A stretch of DNA of 64,000 bases. Source: CAVYTF01 sp963771435 (lineage in GTDB: Bacteria > Bacteroidota > Bacteroidia > Chitinophagales > Chitinophagaceae). Made by a program: the position numbers and the translations under genes. Positions 1 to 8,494 of the stretch are shown piece after piece (position 1 is the stretch's first letter; every line of letters begins with the position of its first letter). Below the pieces are notes generated by a model, which saw nothing but the letters and a program-made list of their open reading frames with translations, was not told where the DNA came from and ran no database searches. The stretch spans positions 1 through 64,000 of the forward strand of contig CAVYTF010000009.1 of the NCBI GenBank assembly GCA_963771435.1, given 5' to 3'.

Positions 1-37
1 TTATGTATCATATTCCTTCAACTCATCGTATTGCTAA

Positions 38-283
38 TTAGCTGCTCTGTAATTTATCAATAATTAATTTCTTCTCGTTCTCGGAAAGAGAAAGCTGGAT
101 ATGATCTTGAAGGTCTTTTGCCACCTTGGTTATTATCTTATTTTGCTTCGCAAACAATTTGCATAAGCCGCAAATACCCAGGTGTTGCCATAGCTGTAGC
201 TGTTGCCCGAAGGTGAGCTTCCCTTCTTCTTTTTTTGAAATAAATTCTGTTGCCTCTTTGCAACTGATCGTCATCTTTATCAT
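38..283 (-). CDS. Small zinc-finger anti-sigma factor-like protein
   Basis: A short soluble protein of 81 residues with a Cys near residue 8 and an H-x3-C-x2-C motif near residues 34-41 (HLGICGLC). This is the arrangement of zf-HC2 zinc-finger anti-sigma domains. There is no membrane segment, so it would act in the cytoplasm. It starts 6 bp after the stop of the ECF sigma gene, and the GAGGAG just before its ATG is a good ribosome binding site that overlaps the sigma stop region. The gene pair implies that it binds and restrains the sigma factor upstream; this is inference from family and position. Its length fits the minimal anti-sigma domain. Confidence 0.75.
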   Translation of the reverse strand: MIKMTISCKEATEFISKKEEGKLTFGQQLQLWQHLGICGLCKLFAKQNKIITKVAKDLQDHIQLSLSENEKKLIIDKLQSS

Positions 284-289
284 GCTCCT

Positions 290-847
290 CTATTTTGTAA
301 ACCAGTTTTTTTCAAGGCAGCTGCGCAATTGCAGCTTGGCGCGATGCAGCAGCACCCAGTAATTAGACGGCGTTATGCCAAGCGCCTTACATATTTCTTC
401 ACTCTCAAGGTCGTCCAGGTATTTCATAGAGAAAACATTCGCTTGCATTTCCTTCAACCGCTTCCTGCAGCTATCCAGCACCGTATAAAATTCTTTCCGT
501 TCTATATTTTTTGGTTCATCAGCCTTCCAGTCTTTTGGCGCGGCATTGGCCATCCAGTGACTGTCCTCATCAAAAAAAGCATCCTCCCCAGCCTTGTCAG
601 AAAAGTTTTCGGTCAGCCGCGTAGATGCTTTGCGGTAATGGTCAATGATCTTATTTTTCAAAATAGTAAACAGCCAGTTCTTTTCAGATATCTCCCCTTT
701 AAAATTTTCCGCGTTGCGCCATGCCGCCAAAAAAGTGTCCTGCACAAGGTCTTTGGCCAGGTCAGCATCGTTCACGCGCGGCAGCGCAAAGCGGTACAGC
801 ATATCCCCGTAATTATTCACCCATCTTTCTGCGTTAAGGCTTGCCAT
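290..847 (-). CDS. RNA polymerase sigma factor, ECF (sigma-70) family
   Basis: The protein is 185 residues, the usual ECF length. Region 2 is visible near residues 10-75 (FALPRVNDADLAKDLVQDTF followed by the AAWRN and WLFTILKNKIIDHYR segments), and region 4 near residues 125-175, with an ESEEICKALGITPSNYWVLL helix-turn-helix. It would direct RNA polymerase to a small regulon, the target of which cannot be seen here. It lies 3 bp after purN and 6 bp before the zinc-finger anti-sigma gene, so the three are probably cotranscribed, with the last two forming a sigma/anti-sigma unit. No autoregulated promoter motif was recognised. Confidence 0.9.
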   Translation of the reverse strand: MASLNAERWVNNYGDMLYRFALPRVNDADLAKDLVQDTFLAAWRNAENFKGEISEKNWLFTILKNKIIDHYRKASTRLTENFSDKAGEDAFFDEDSHWMANAAPKDWKADEPKNIERKEFYTVLDSCRKRLKEMQANVFSMKYLDDLESEEICKALGITPSNYWVLLHRAKLQLRSCLEKNWFTK

Positions 848-850
848 TCG

Positions 851-1462
851 TCAAAGTTCACTATTTATTTTTTCATCCATCCCATTAATATATTCTTCAA
901 TGACCCTTGGGTAATTCGCATGTTCCAGCGCGTGTATCTTTTTTGCCAGCGATTCAGCCGTATCGTCTTTGTCAACACTGCAGATCGCCTGAAAAATTAC
1001 CTTTCCATTGTCATATTCCTCATCCACCAAATGGATCGTGATGCCGCTTTCTTTATCTCCTGCTTTTAATACAGCTTCATGAACCCGCTCTCCATACATT
1101 CCCTTACCACCATATTTTGGAAGCAACGCAGGATGAATGTTGATGATCTTGCCGGGATAGGCACTGATCAGCGACACAGGCATTTTCCATAAGAATCCGG
1201 CAAGAATGATCAGGTCAATTTTTGCATCCTGTAATTCCGGCAAGTAAGCATCCGCATGAAAAAATCTTTCCTTTTCAATAAATAAAACAGGTATTTTATG
1301 GCCCCGTGCAATATCTACCACCCCTGCGCCGGGTCTATTGCACACAATTAAACAAACTTTTGCCATTTCGCTATCGGAAAAATGCTCAATTATCTTCCTG
1401 GCATTACTTCCTGCGCCGGAGGCAAAAATGCCAAGCTGTTTAACTGTTTTTTGCTGGTTCAT
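851..1462 (-). CDS. purN: Phosphoribosylglycinamide formyltransferase (GART)
   Basis: This enzyme transfers a formyl group from 10-formyltetrahydrofolate to GAR in de novo purine synthesis, in the cytoplasm. The 203-residue length is typical. The phosphate-binding loop ASGAGSNARKI is near residue 14, the substrate region LAGFLWKMP near residue 87, and the catalytic stretch NIHPALLPKYGGKGMYG near residue 107, with the conserved His and a GITIHLVDEEYDNG segment near residue 140 holding the catalytic Asp. It is upstream of the sigma/anti-sigma pair with almost no spacing; this is probably simple read-through rather than shared function. Confidence 0.93.
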   Translation of the reverse strand: MNQQKTVKQLGIFASGAGSNARKIIEHFSDSEMAKVCLIVCNRPGAGVVDIARGHKIPVLFIEKERFFHADAYLPELQDAKIDLIILAGFLWKMPVSLISAYPGKIINIHPALLPKYGGKGMYGERVHEAVLKAGDKESGITIHLVDEEYDNGKVIFQAICSVDKDDTAESLAKKIHALEHANYPRVIEEYINGMDEKINSEL

Positions 1463-1523
1463 GCCTGTTTTCTGCTTGTAAACTTACTGTTTATGTCTTT
1501 TTGGTGTTTCCCCGTTGAGAAAA

Positions 1524-1731
1524 GTGGCCTACCTTTTCTCTGCGGGTAGTCCCCTGTGCGTTCAGGTACATCCCTTTTCTGGTCAGGTAGCTCCCTTTTT
1601 CTAAAAGGTACGTCCCTTTTTTCATCGGGGACTACCTTTCGTCTCCAGGTACGCCCCTTTTTCCTGCGGGTACTTCACTTTTCTGCGCAGGTACCTACCT
1701 TTTCTGTATGGGTAAGGCCTTTTACGCTACA
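1524..1731 (+). repeat. Degenerate 21-bp tandem repeat array (GGTAC..CCCTTTTCT type)
   Basis: About ten head-to-tail units, each 20-21 bp long, start with GGTA(C/G) and carry a CCnTTTTCT core. Examples are the units starting at about 1565, 1586 and 1607. The array fills the gap between purN and the DUF420 gene. Because 21 is a multiple of 3, a 65-codon plus-strand frame stays open through it with a seven-residue rhythm (GTSLF, GSSLF, GTSLF); I treat this as a by-product and not a gene. The units are too variable and too tightly packed for a CRISPR. Similar periods recur in other gaps of this window. Confidence 0.8.
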
Positions 1732-1830
1732 AAGCCTCACTTTTTTGTATTAAGATCGTCTCTTTCCCTTTCGGGTGAAGGCTATGCTCTTTCATTTCGT
1801 AAACCCGGGTTATACTATGAATTTTAATTT

Positions 1831-2427
1831 TTATCGGTAATAAGGCTTTATCATAAAATAAACCACCGGCCCTGTTACTGCAACATACAGCCAAAGCGGC
1901 CAGGTATATTTTGCCAGTTTTTTATGTAGTGGGAATTCTGCCGTCAGTGCGCGGTAAGCCGTAAACAAAATAAATGGCAGAATAATAGCCGCTAAAAAAA
2001 TATGGGTAGATAATATGATAAGATAAACGGTGCGCAGGCTGCCAACAGCGCTTTTTTCCGCATCGCTTAAAACGCCATCATGGTTGCTGTCGCCAAAAAC
2101 CGCATCGCCGGATAGCAACCTATGCGTGATGTACGAAAGCAGGAACAGGACGGAAAGAACCAGCGCGGTAAGCATAATATTTTTGTGCAGCAGGTAGCGG
2201 CCATGCAGCACTGCATAAAGCGCGGCAAGAAGCAGCAACGCCACAACGCTGTTAACCACTGCATTGAAAGCAGCGAAAATATTGGGGTCAAATCCCGGGT
2301 GGATATTCAGCTTAAACCGCCCGAGCAAAACAACCGCGGCAAATACCACAAATGAAAAAGTGAAAATGAGCACCCTTGCTTTAGGATCATTTTTTTTTAA
2401 AACCGGCGCTAAGGGGTTTTGGTTCAT
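1831..2427 (-). CDS. DUF420 family membrane protein
   Basis: A 198-residue integral membrane protein with about five hydrophobic segments (near residues 20-37, 58-75, 85-105, 133-158 and 175-195). It matches the DUF420/YozB group, which is often encoded beside cytochrome oxidase and SCO genes and is thought to take part in oxidase assembly, although its exact role is not settled. Its start overlaps the end of the SCO gene by 4 bp (ATGA arrangement), so the two are translationally coupled. An acidic loop near residues 113-127 (GDSNHDGVLSDAEKS) looks like an EF-hand-type calcium site, which is an odd insert for this family. Confidence 0.8.
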   Translation of the reverse strand: MNQNPLAPVLKKNDPKARVLIFTFSFVVFAAVVLLGRFKLNIHPGFDPNIFAAFNAVVNSVVALLLLAALYAVLHGRYLLHKNIMLTALVLSVLFLLSYITHRLLSGDAVFGDSNHDGVLSDAEKSAVGSLRTVYLIILSTHIFLAAIILPFILFTAYRALTAEFPLHKKLAKYTWPLWLYVAVTGPVVYFMIKPYYR

Positions 2428-3227
2428 GGTTTCTTTTTAAAAATAAAAAATAGGCCGACGATAACGATAATGAATGTAGCGAGGAAAAACAGGCTCATGG
2501 CTTTGGGGTCGAACGGCAGCGGTGAGGGATGGCTTGCATTATTTTCCATCATTAACAGGCCAACGTCATGCGCCAGCTTGTTCAGCGAATTGGAGTCGAG
2601 GCCGTCGTAATAGCCGCGCACAACGTAATACTGATCCAGCAGTACAAACCGGCTGGTATGCACAAAGTTAGGATCTATCGGTTCTGTGGAAAATTTATCA
2701 ACCTTCAATTCCTGGAAGGCGAAATTGTCAATGGAGTCTTTATTTCCTGTGAGGAACCACCAACTGTCGTGCTTTGCGCCAAACCTGTCTGCATACGCTT
2801 TTAGGCGTGCACCGGAATCCCTTTCCGGGTCAATAGAAAAAGAAAGGAATTGGGCCACGCTGCTGTCAAGCGGCTGCATTGGGTCGCCACCTTTTAAAAA
2901 GCCACGCTGCAGCATGGCCATATTTTTTGTAAGCGTCGGGCAAATAGAAGCGCAGCTTGTAAAGAAAAAATCCATGATGATGGCTTTTCCTTTAATGTCG
3001 TACAAACTTACTGTATCCCCCAACTGGTTCACCAGCCTGATGTTTGCCGTTGTGTGCCAAATGCTGTCGTCTGTTTGATTGCCGTCTTTTATAATGCTTG
3101 TGACGCTGTCAAGTAAATATTTTCGTGGCATTATAACTGCCTTGCCACTTTCATACTTCACAAGAAAATAACTAACCAGTGGAATAAGCAAAGCTACACA
3201 TAATGCAAGAAGCGCTTTTTTAGTCAT
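2424..3227 (-). CDS. SCO1/SenC family copper chaperone
   Basis: A membrane-anchored thioredoxin-like protein of 267 residues. It has an N-terminal membrane segment (residues 5-23), the copper-binding C-x3-C motif near residue 92 (FFTSCASICPTLTKN), and the third ligand His near residue 190 (PNFVHTSRFVLLD). SCO proteins deliver copper to the CuA site of oxidase subunit II on the outer face of the membrane, which fits ctaC in the same cluster. A second membrane segment lies at the C-terminus (about 245-263), an extension seen in Bacteroidota forms. It is preceded by a terminator-like hairpin, so it may be expressed below the level of the oxidase genes. Confidence 0.92.
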   Translation of the reverse strand: MTKKALLALCVALLIPLVSYFLVKYESGKAVIMPRKYLLDSVTSIIKDGNQTDDSIWHTTANIRLVNQLGDTVSLYDIKGKAIIMDFFFTSCASICPTLTKNMAMLQRGFLKGGDPMQPLDSSVAQFLSFSIDPERDSGARLKAYADRFGAKHDSWWFLTGNKDSIDNFAFQELKVDKFSTEPIDPNFVHTSRFVLLDQYYVVRGYYDGLDSNSLNKLAHDVGLLMMENNASHPSPLPFDPKAMSLFFLATFIIVIVGLFFIFKKKP

Positions 3228-3238
3228 CTAATTTTTTA

Positions 3239-3266
3239 TAAAAAAACCACCGCTTTGAGCGATGGT
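3239..3266 (-). terminator. Rho-independent terminator or attenuator after the subunit IV gene
   Basis: On the minus strand ACCATCGCT, a 3-nt loop and AGCGGTGGT form a 9-bp stem with one G-U pair, followed directly by a run of T. It sits between the subunit IV stop (3310) and the SCO start (3227), about 12 bp before the SCO ATG. It could end the oxidase transcript or reduce read-through into the SCO-DUF420 pair. Confidence 0.65.
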
Positions 3267-3309
3267 CACTGAAATAAATCTAATTTGTATAAAATACTTT
3301 CAAAATAAA

Positions 3310-3738
3310 TTATCGCTGTTCCGGCGTTAGCTTTTTCGGCTCTTCGCGGGGAGGCGCTTGTTCGTGAGTCCTTGCTTTATATTCAGGATTGTACCTGTTG
3401 CGAAGTTTATTATAAGAATCCCCATCACTTAAGAAAGCAATAATGAACCATACAAATAAAATTAGCGGCACTACAATGGTCATAATAAGATTCCTCACTT
3501 CATGCTTCAGGTGCATAAAATAACCAACAATATAAAATGCTTTTGCAAGCATTAATATGATGATCGCCCCTTTAATAAAATGCTTTGTTCCTCCGTCAGG
3601 CATACCCATCATGCTAAAGCCTAAAGCAAGTTCAAGCAAAGTAAGCACAGTTAAAATAAGGGTTACTTTCAAAATTTCTTTTGTTCCCCCACCAGCCTCA
3701 TGCTGCTCATGTGGCATTGCTACTGTTGAATGATCCAT
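3310..3738 (-). CDS. Cytochrome c oxidase subunit IV family protein
   Basis: A small membrane protein of 142 residues with three hydrophobic segments (near residues 24-44, 53-75 and 82-103), the layout of the bacterial subunit IV (CtaF/CyoD-like) family found in caa3-type oxidases. The motif AFYIVGYFMHLKHE near residue 66 is characteristic. The C-terminal 35 residues are charged and Pro-rich. It lies 24 bp after a subunit III gene and is the last gene before a terminator-like hairpin. It is a structural subunit with no cofactor; its role is inferred from the family and the operon. Confidence 0.85.
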   Translation of the reverse strand: MDHSTVAMPHEQHEAGGGTKEILKVTLILTVLTLLELALGFSMMGMPDGGTKHFIKGAIIILMLAKAFYIVGYFMHLKHEVRNLIMTIVVPLILFVWFIIAFLSDGDSYNKLRNRYNPEYKARTHEQAPPREEPKKLTPEQR

Positions 3739-3762
3739 TCTGATTATTTTTCTTTGAAAATT

Positions 3763-4446
3763 TTAAATAAGGTAAAAGCAAGTAAATACAAACACCCAAA
3801 CCAGATCTACAAAATGCCAGTAGAAGCCAGCTTTTTCAATCATCAGGTAATGACCTTTCCTTTCAAAAGATCCGCCCAGCGTCATTATCAGCATAATAGT
3901 ATTTATTACTACTCCCGAGAATACATGAAAGCCATGGAAGCCCGTTATAGTAAAAAAGAAATTAGTAAAGTTTGTTGTGGAAATGTGTTCCATCCGCATT
4001 AGGAAGGGGTTGCGGCCCCACCATGCGCCTTCATTAAATAGATGAGTCCATTCCCATGCCTGGCAACTTAAGAATGCAAGCCCTCCCAAAATTGTCAGTA
4101 CCAGGTAAATTACAACTTTATTTTTCTGCATTTTGTGCCCTGCATGAACGGCTAATACCATGGTAACAGAACTGATGATCAAAATGAAAGTCATAATACT
4201 TACAAATATCAACGGAGCTGGAGAAGAACCAAAAGGTTTGAAAGGATAAGAGCTGAATACTTCATTCGGGTTAGGCCACCCGTTTGTTGCAAAACGTGTG
4301 GTACCATAAGCAATAAGCAAAGCGCCAAAAGTAAAGGAATCGCTCATTAAAAAATACCACATCATCAATTTGCCATATTCTACTTTGAAAGGGCTTTTGC
4401 CGCCGTTCCAGAGTTTTGCTTCTGCCGCTACAGTTGTTGTTGCCAT
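3763..4446 (-). CDS. ctaE: Cytochrome c oxidase subunit III (second copy)
   Basis: A 227-residue membrane protein with about six to seven hydrophobic segments and the typical subunit III motifs: TGFHGFHVFSGVV near residue 168 and a C-terminal FYWHFVDLVWVFVFTCFYL. This is the longer of two adjacent subunit III genes. Two subunit III paralogues in tandem are normal in Bacteroidota ActABCDEF-oxidase clusters. The subunit carries no redox cofactor and supports proton uptake and stability of subunit I. The gene is 70 bp downstream of the other copy and 24 bp upstream of subunit IV. The symbol is used for the family; which copy deserves it cannot be decided. Confidence 0.9.
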   Translation of the reverse strand: MATTTVAAEAKLWNGGKSPFKVEYGKLMMWYFLMSDSFTFGALLIAYGTTRFATNGWPNPNEVFSSYPFKPFGSSPAPLIFVSIMTFILIISSVTMVLAVHAGHKMQKNKVVIYLVLTILGGLAFLSCQAWEWTHLFNEGAWWGRNPFLMRMEHISTTNFTNFFFTITGFHGFHVFSGVVINTIMLIMTLGGSFERKGHYLMIEKAGFYWHFVDLVWVFVFTCFYLI

Positions 4447-4516
4447 TTGTTTAGATAATGTTTCGTTGCAAATTTATTGGTAGATGTTTAAATAAACAGA
4501 ATTATTCTTAATTTTT

Positions 4517-5119
4517 TTATGAGCCTATCAAATTAAAAAATATAAATAGATATATCCATAAAATATCTACAAAATGCCAATAGATGCTGACGATCTCAAT
4601 TGGCACGCTGTTATAATTTTTTAGCCTTGTATTGAACGCTCTGAAAAAAATGATAAGCAACGCTATTGCTCCTCCTAAGACATGCAGTACATGCAGCCCT
4701 GTAATAATAAAAAGAAAAGATGCAGAGGGATTGCTTCCCTGTCCGAGCAACTGCACGCCATTTTTTTGCAGGTCAAAGAAACCAATACATTGCATAATAC
4801 TGAAAAGCACCCCCAGTATTGCTGTTATTGATATTAATAACCTGTATCGTTGCATTTCGCGGGCCTTAAAAGATCTTAAAGCAAGATAAACGGTTAGGCT
4901 GCTCAACAAAATAACCCCTGTAGAATACCAGAAAATTATGGGCATGGAAAAAACAAACCAGTTCGCCTGGCTGCGGCGTACCATATACGCACTTGTTAAT
5001 CCGGCGAACATCATTATTATCGCAGCAATAGCCACCCACAAAACAAATTTCTGTGGATGTATTTTCCCTCTGCTTCCAAATACCGCATTTTTTGATTGCT
5101 CTGTTTTTATTTCTTTCAT
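4517..5119 (-). CDS. Cytochrome c oxidase subunit III (first copy)
   Basis: A 200-residue membrane protein with five to six hydrophobic segments. It keeps the C-terminal subunit III signature (SIYWHFVDILWIYLFIFFNL near residue 178) and the ITGLHVLHVLGG motif near residue 138. It is shorter than its neighbour by about one helix at the N-terminus, like the five-helix form. It directly follows ctaB with 43 bp between them. The two copies are clearly divergent paralogues and not a recent duplication, since identity is limited to the signature regions. Confidence 0.88.
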   Translation of the reverse strand: MKEIKTEQSKNAVFGSRGKIHPQKFVLWVAIAAIIMMFAGLTSAYMVRRSQANWFVFSMPIIFWYSTGVILLSSLTVYLALRSFKAREMQRYRLLISITAILGVLFSIMQCIGFFDLQKNGVQLLGQGSNPSASFLFIITGLHVLHVLGGAIALLIIFFRAFNTRLKNYNSVPIEIVSIYWHFVDILWIYLFIFFNLIGS

Positions 5120-5162
5120 ACTATTCTTACAAATAAAAATATCAAGTTTTTTATTCCCCTAC

Positions 5163-6095
5163 CTATTGTAAATGTGGGTACACTTTATCGGCAAGCAAGG
5201 ATAGAAACACAACGGGTAAATAAATATAACTGCTAAACATCACCCTGCGCGCGGCTTTGGTGTCCATGTCTATATATAATCTTACGCATTGCAACACTAT
5301 AAATAAATTACAAGCCAGCACTATCCAAAAGCTTATTTGCCCGCTCATATTAAAATAAAAGGGAAGCATCCCTATGGGCACCATCAGCATTGCATATAAA
5401 ATTGCCTGTATGGCTGTGACCTTTGTCGGGCCTTTATCACTTGGCAACAATTTAAAGCCTGCTTTCGTATAATCATTATGTGCAACCCATGCAATTGCCC
5501 AGAAATGCGGAAACTGCCAAAGAAACTGGATGGCAAACAATATCCATCCACCGCTGCTGAAATCATTAGTCGCTGCTACCCAGCCTATCAAACAGGGAAG
5601 TGCCCCTGGAAAGGCGCCAACCAAAACAGAAATGGAGCTTACTTTCTTTAATGGCGTATAAATAAATGCGTATAAAAATAAACTGAAAGCAGAAAGAAAC
5701 GCCGAGGCAAGATTAAAGCATACGAACATCATTATTACGCCTATCGATCCCGATACAATCGCAAAAATATATGCTGACTGCTGGCTCATACGTCCGCTAG
5801 CGACAGGCCTTTTTGATGTACGCTTCATCATGGCGTCCGTATCTTTCTCTACTGCCTGGTTAATAGCGTTGGCGCTAGCAGTCACCAGCATCCCTGCTAT
5901 GAATAGTTCAATTATTTTAACAAGAGTATCAATGTTATTGACAATTATGTCCGGCGCGAGCAGGTAACATACAACACAGGAAAAAACTACAGTAAAGCTT
6001 AAAGTGAACTTTGAAAGCTGCATATAATCTTTCACTTTGAGAGATAATTTAAGCGGGAAAGAATTTTGCTGAGGGGTATTCAATGCGCTGATCAT
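5163..6095 (-). CDS. ctaB: Heme O synthase (protoheme IX farnesyltransferase)
   Basis: A UbiA-superfamily prenyltransferase of 310 residues with about nine membrane segments. It attaches the farnesyl group to heme b to make heme O, the precursor of heme A used by the oxidase subunit I encoded upstream. The catalytic Asp-rich region is near residues 77-98 (NAINQAVEKDTDAMMKRTSK, then RP), with a second loop near residue 206 (WVAHNDYTKAG). It is separated from ctaD by about 520 bp containing a hairpin and a repeat, so it probably heads its own transcript with the subunit III and IV genes. No ctaA (heme A synthase) was found in the window. Confidence 0.93.
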   Translation of the reverse strand: MISALNTPQQNSFPLKLSLKVKDYMQLSKFTLSFTVVFSCVVCYLLAPDIIVNNIDTLVKIIELFIAGMLVTASANAINQAVEKDTDAMMKRTSKRPVASGRMSQQSAYIFAIVSGSIGVIMMFVCFNLASAFLSAFSLFLYAFIYTPLKKVSSISVLVGAFPGALPCLIGWVAATNDFSSGGWILFAIQFLWQFPHFWAIAWVAHNDYTKAGFKLLPSDKGPTKVTAIQAILYAMLMVPIGMLPFYFNMSGQISFWIVLACNLFIVLQCVRLYIDMDTKAARRVMFSSYIYLPVVFLSLLADKVYPHLQ

Positions 6096-6209
6096 TATTG
6101 AAGGGGCAAAGTTAAAGCATCCTTCAGGATAACGGTGGCCTATAGTGTTTAATTATATGGAAAAGCAATAATGGCAGTGGAGATGAAGAAGGATATGCTT
6201 ATTGTGTAT

Positions 6210-6277
6210 AAGTGGGGGTGAGTGGGCTTTAGGTGGGAATTGAGTGGGAACCTGAATGGAGTTACTATGGAATTGCC
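6210..6277 (+). repeat. 11-bp-period repeat array, GTGGG type (copy 1)
   Basis: Units of about 11 bp run head to tail: GAGTGGGCTTT, AGGTGGGAATT, GAGTGGGAACC, then two weaker units ending in ATGGAGTT and ATGGAATT. The same GAGTGGGCTTT and AGGTGGGA units occur at about 29271 and 51945, so this is a dispersed module and not chance low complexity. This copy lacks the TCTCTATAA half that the other two have. Confidence 0.7.
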
Positions 6278-6561
6278 ACAGGGTTTTTAAGGCGAAAAAA
6301 AGCATTTTAGGGTGAAAATATATAAGAACTCCTTAGGATCTCTGAATAATTGTCAGGTTGTGGTTGTAGATCAGAAAGAGGGTTCCTTGTACAAAAAGAG
6401 GATCTTGACCCTTATTTTTAGTGTTCTTTTGTTTTTTTATCATTAATGACAAATGATACATCTCTTATGCTGTGGCAGGGTTTTGTTTAGTATTATTTTA
6501 AAAATTAATTTGCTTCCTGTTTTTAAAATCATTTCCTGTGTATAATACTTCTTTTAAAACA

Positions 6562-6590
6562 CCAATGCCCCGATCGAATCAGGGCATTGG
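6562..6590 (-). terminator. Hairpin downstream of ctaD
   Basis: A perfect 9-bp stem, CCAATGCCC and GGGCATTGG, with an 11-nt loop, begins about 27 bp after the reconstructed ctaD stop on the minus strand. It is followed by TGTTTTAAAAG, a weak T tract. Its position fits termination of the act-cta transcript. Confidence 0.65.
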
Positions 6591-6616
6591 GTAAATATAA
6601 ATTAAGGATGGATTTG

Positions 6617-8431
6617 TTAATGGCTTGTTTCTTCTGCGCCTATAGGAACGTTTTGAGCTATAAATTCGTTGCCATCTTTTGCATAATCATAAGCCCAACG
6701 ATGTACTTCAGGATCTCTCCAGGCCAGTTGCCATGACCGGGGCGAATCGGGGCTGTCCACTCAAGGGTATTAGAGCCCCAAGGGTTTTGAGTGGTTACTT
6801 TTCTGCCATTCCATATAGAATAAAAGAAGTTGAGGAGGAATAAGATCTGGGTAGCATACACGACCATTGCTACAATGCTTATGAACCTGTTGAGGCCGCC
6901 AAACTGGTTAAAACTTACCCAGTTGCTGAAATCATAATAGCGGCGGGGCATGCCAGCAAGCCCTTCGTAGTGCATAGGCCAGAAAATAAGGTATGCGCCG
7001 ATCATTGTTATCCAGAAATGAATGTATCCTGAATGTACTGTTCAGGTATCGCCCAAACATTTTCGGATACCAGTGATATATGCCGGCAAACATGCCAAAC
7101 ATAGACGCTACGCCCATTACAATGTGGAAGTGGGCAACTACGAAATAAGTATCGTGCAAATGAATATCCAGCGCTGAATTGCCAAGAAAAACGCCCGTTA
7201 ACCCACCAGAGATAAAGAGGCTTACAAAGCCAATGGCAAACATCATCCCAGGAGAGAAGCGGATGTTTCCACGCCACAAAGTGGTTAGCCAGTTGAATAC
7301 CTTAATTGCCGAAGGAACCGCAATAAGCAGGGTCAGCAATACGAATATAGATCCGAGGAAGGGGTTTAACCCGGTTACGAACATGTGATGCGCCCAAACA
7401 AGAAAGGAAAGGATGGCAATTGCGAATAATGAGCCAACCATTGCCATGTAACCAAATATAGGTTTGCGGGCGTTCACGGATATTATTTCAGAAACCATTC
7501 CTAAAGCGGGCAGCAAAATTATATATACTTCCGGATGGCCAAGGAACCAAAATAAGTGCTGGAAAAGGATGGCGCTACCGCCCTCATTAGGCAAAGCACC
7601 TACTCCATTCACAAAAATATCAGAGAGATAAAAACTGGTTCCAAAATTTCTGTCAAAAATCAATAAAATAAGCCCTGATAATAATACGGGGAAAGATAAT
7701 ACACCAAGCACAGCAGTAAAGAACAAAGCCCAAATGGTCAACGGTAACCTGGTCATGCTCATTCCTCTTGTGCGCATGTTAAGGATGGTAGTAATATAAT
7801 TTAACCCCCCCAGCAAAGAAGAAATTACAAAGAGCGCCATTGAGATTATCCATAAGTCCATGCCTCGTCCAGAGCCAGGAGAAGCATCTTTTAATGCACT
7901 AAGAGGGGGATACGCTGTCCATCCTCCGCTAAATGGGCCGGTTTCTACAAATAGAGAGGAGAGCATTACCACACTTGCCATAAAGAAAAACCAATAACTA
8001 AGCATATTTAGAAACGGCGAGGCCATATCGCGTGCGCCAACCTGAAGAGGAATTAAATAGTTAGCAAATGTGCCGCTTAACCCTGCCGTTAACACAAAAA
8101 ACACAAGCACCGTACCGTGCGTGGTAACTAAAGCATAATATGCTTCGGGGCTTATGTGCCCATTTGGCGCCCATTTGCCCAAAAGTGTTTCTAAAAAAGG
8201 GAAGCTTTCGTCAGGATATGCCAGTTGAAGACGAAACAAAACAGACATCAGGCCGCCTAAAACAGCCCAGATCATCCCTGTGATAAGGAACTGTTTTGCA
8301 ATTGTTTTATGATCCTGGCTGAAAACATATTTGCTGACAAATGATTGATGATGTTCATGGTGGCCATCATGATGTTCTTCTGTATGGACTGCGGCACCCG
8401 CACTTGTTTGTAAAACCGCTTCGTTACTCAT
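6617..8431 (-). CDS. ctaD: Cytochrome c oxidase subunit I, with two frame breaks as read
   Basis: This is the heme-copper catalytic subunit, with twelve expected membrane helices, that reduces O2 at the heme a3-CuB site and pumps protons. Heme and CuB ligands are visible: the early His in ALVTTHGTVLVFF, WFLGHPEVYIILLP near residue 295, the WAHHMF pair near residue 350 and HDTYFVVAHFHIVMG near residue 430. An N-terminal His-rich stretch precedes helix 1. Read literally, the frame stops at 6932 after residue 499. Shifting by one base at about 7030 restores the YIHFWITMIGAYLIFWPMHY part. A second shift at about 6712 restores the usual C-terminus, which ends in GAEETSH at 6617. The breaks are +1 and -1, so the reconstructed gene has 604 residues, the normal size. 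Confidence 0.93.
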
Positions 8432-8494
8432 ATCAATTCTTTTAAAACAATATTATTTATATAACGCTGTTGTGAAATGCCTGTTGCATTTGTT

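Larger units (their letters stand above)
6096..6616. other. Non-coding gap between ctaD and ctaB
   Basis: These 521 bases hold an 11-bp-period repeat array (6210-6277), a terminator-like hairpin (6562-6590) and AT-rich sequence in which I see no gene on either strand. The promoter of the ctaB transcript should lie in its left part, but no clear TAnnTTTG element was picked out. Confidence 0.7.

Noticed and set aside
1524..1731. CRISPR array
   Set aside because: The arrays in this window have no alternation of a constant repeat and unique spacers of equal length, no leader and no cas genes. They are plain degenerate tandem repeats.
1556..1753. A 65-codon plus-strand ORF with seven-residue rhythm
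   Set aside because: It lies wholly inside a 21-bp repeat array, which keeps frames open by arithmetic. No start site context or family is visible.
7008..7277. ORF of 89 codons inside ctaD
   Set aside because: It is an alternative frame of the subunit I gene, opened by the one-base break; the protein sequence matches nothing expected.
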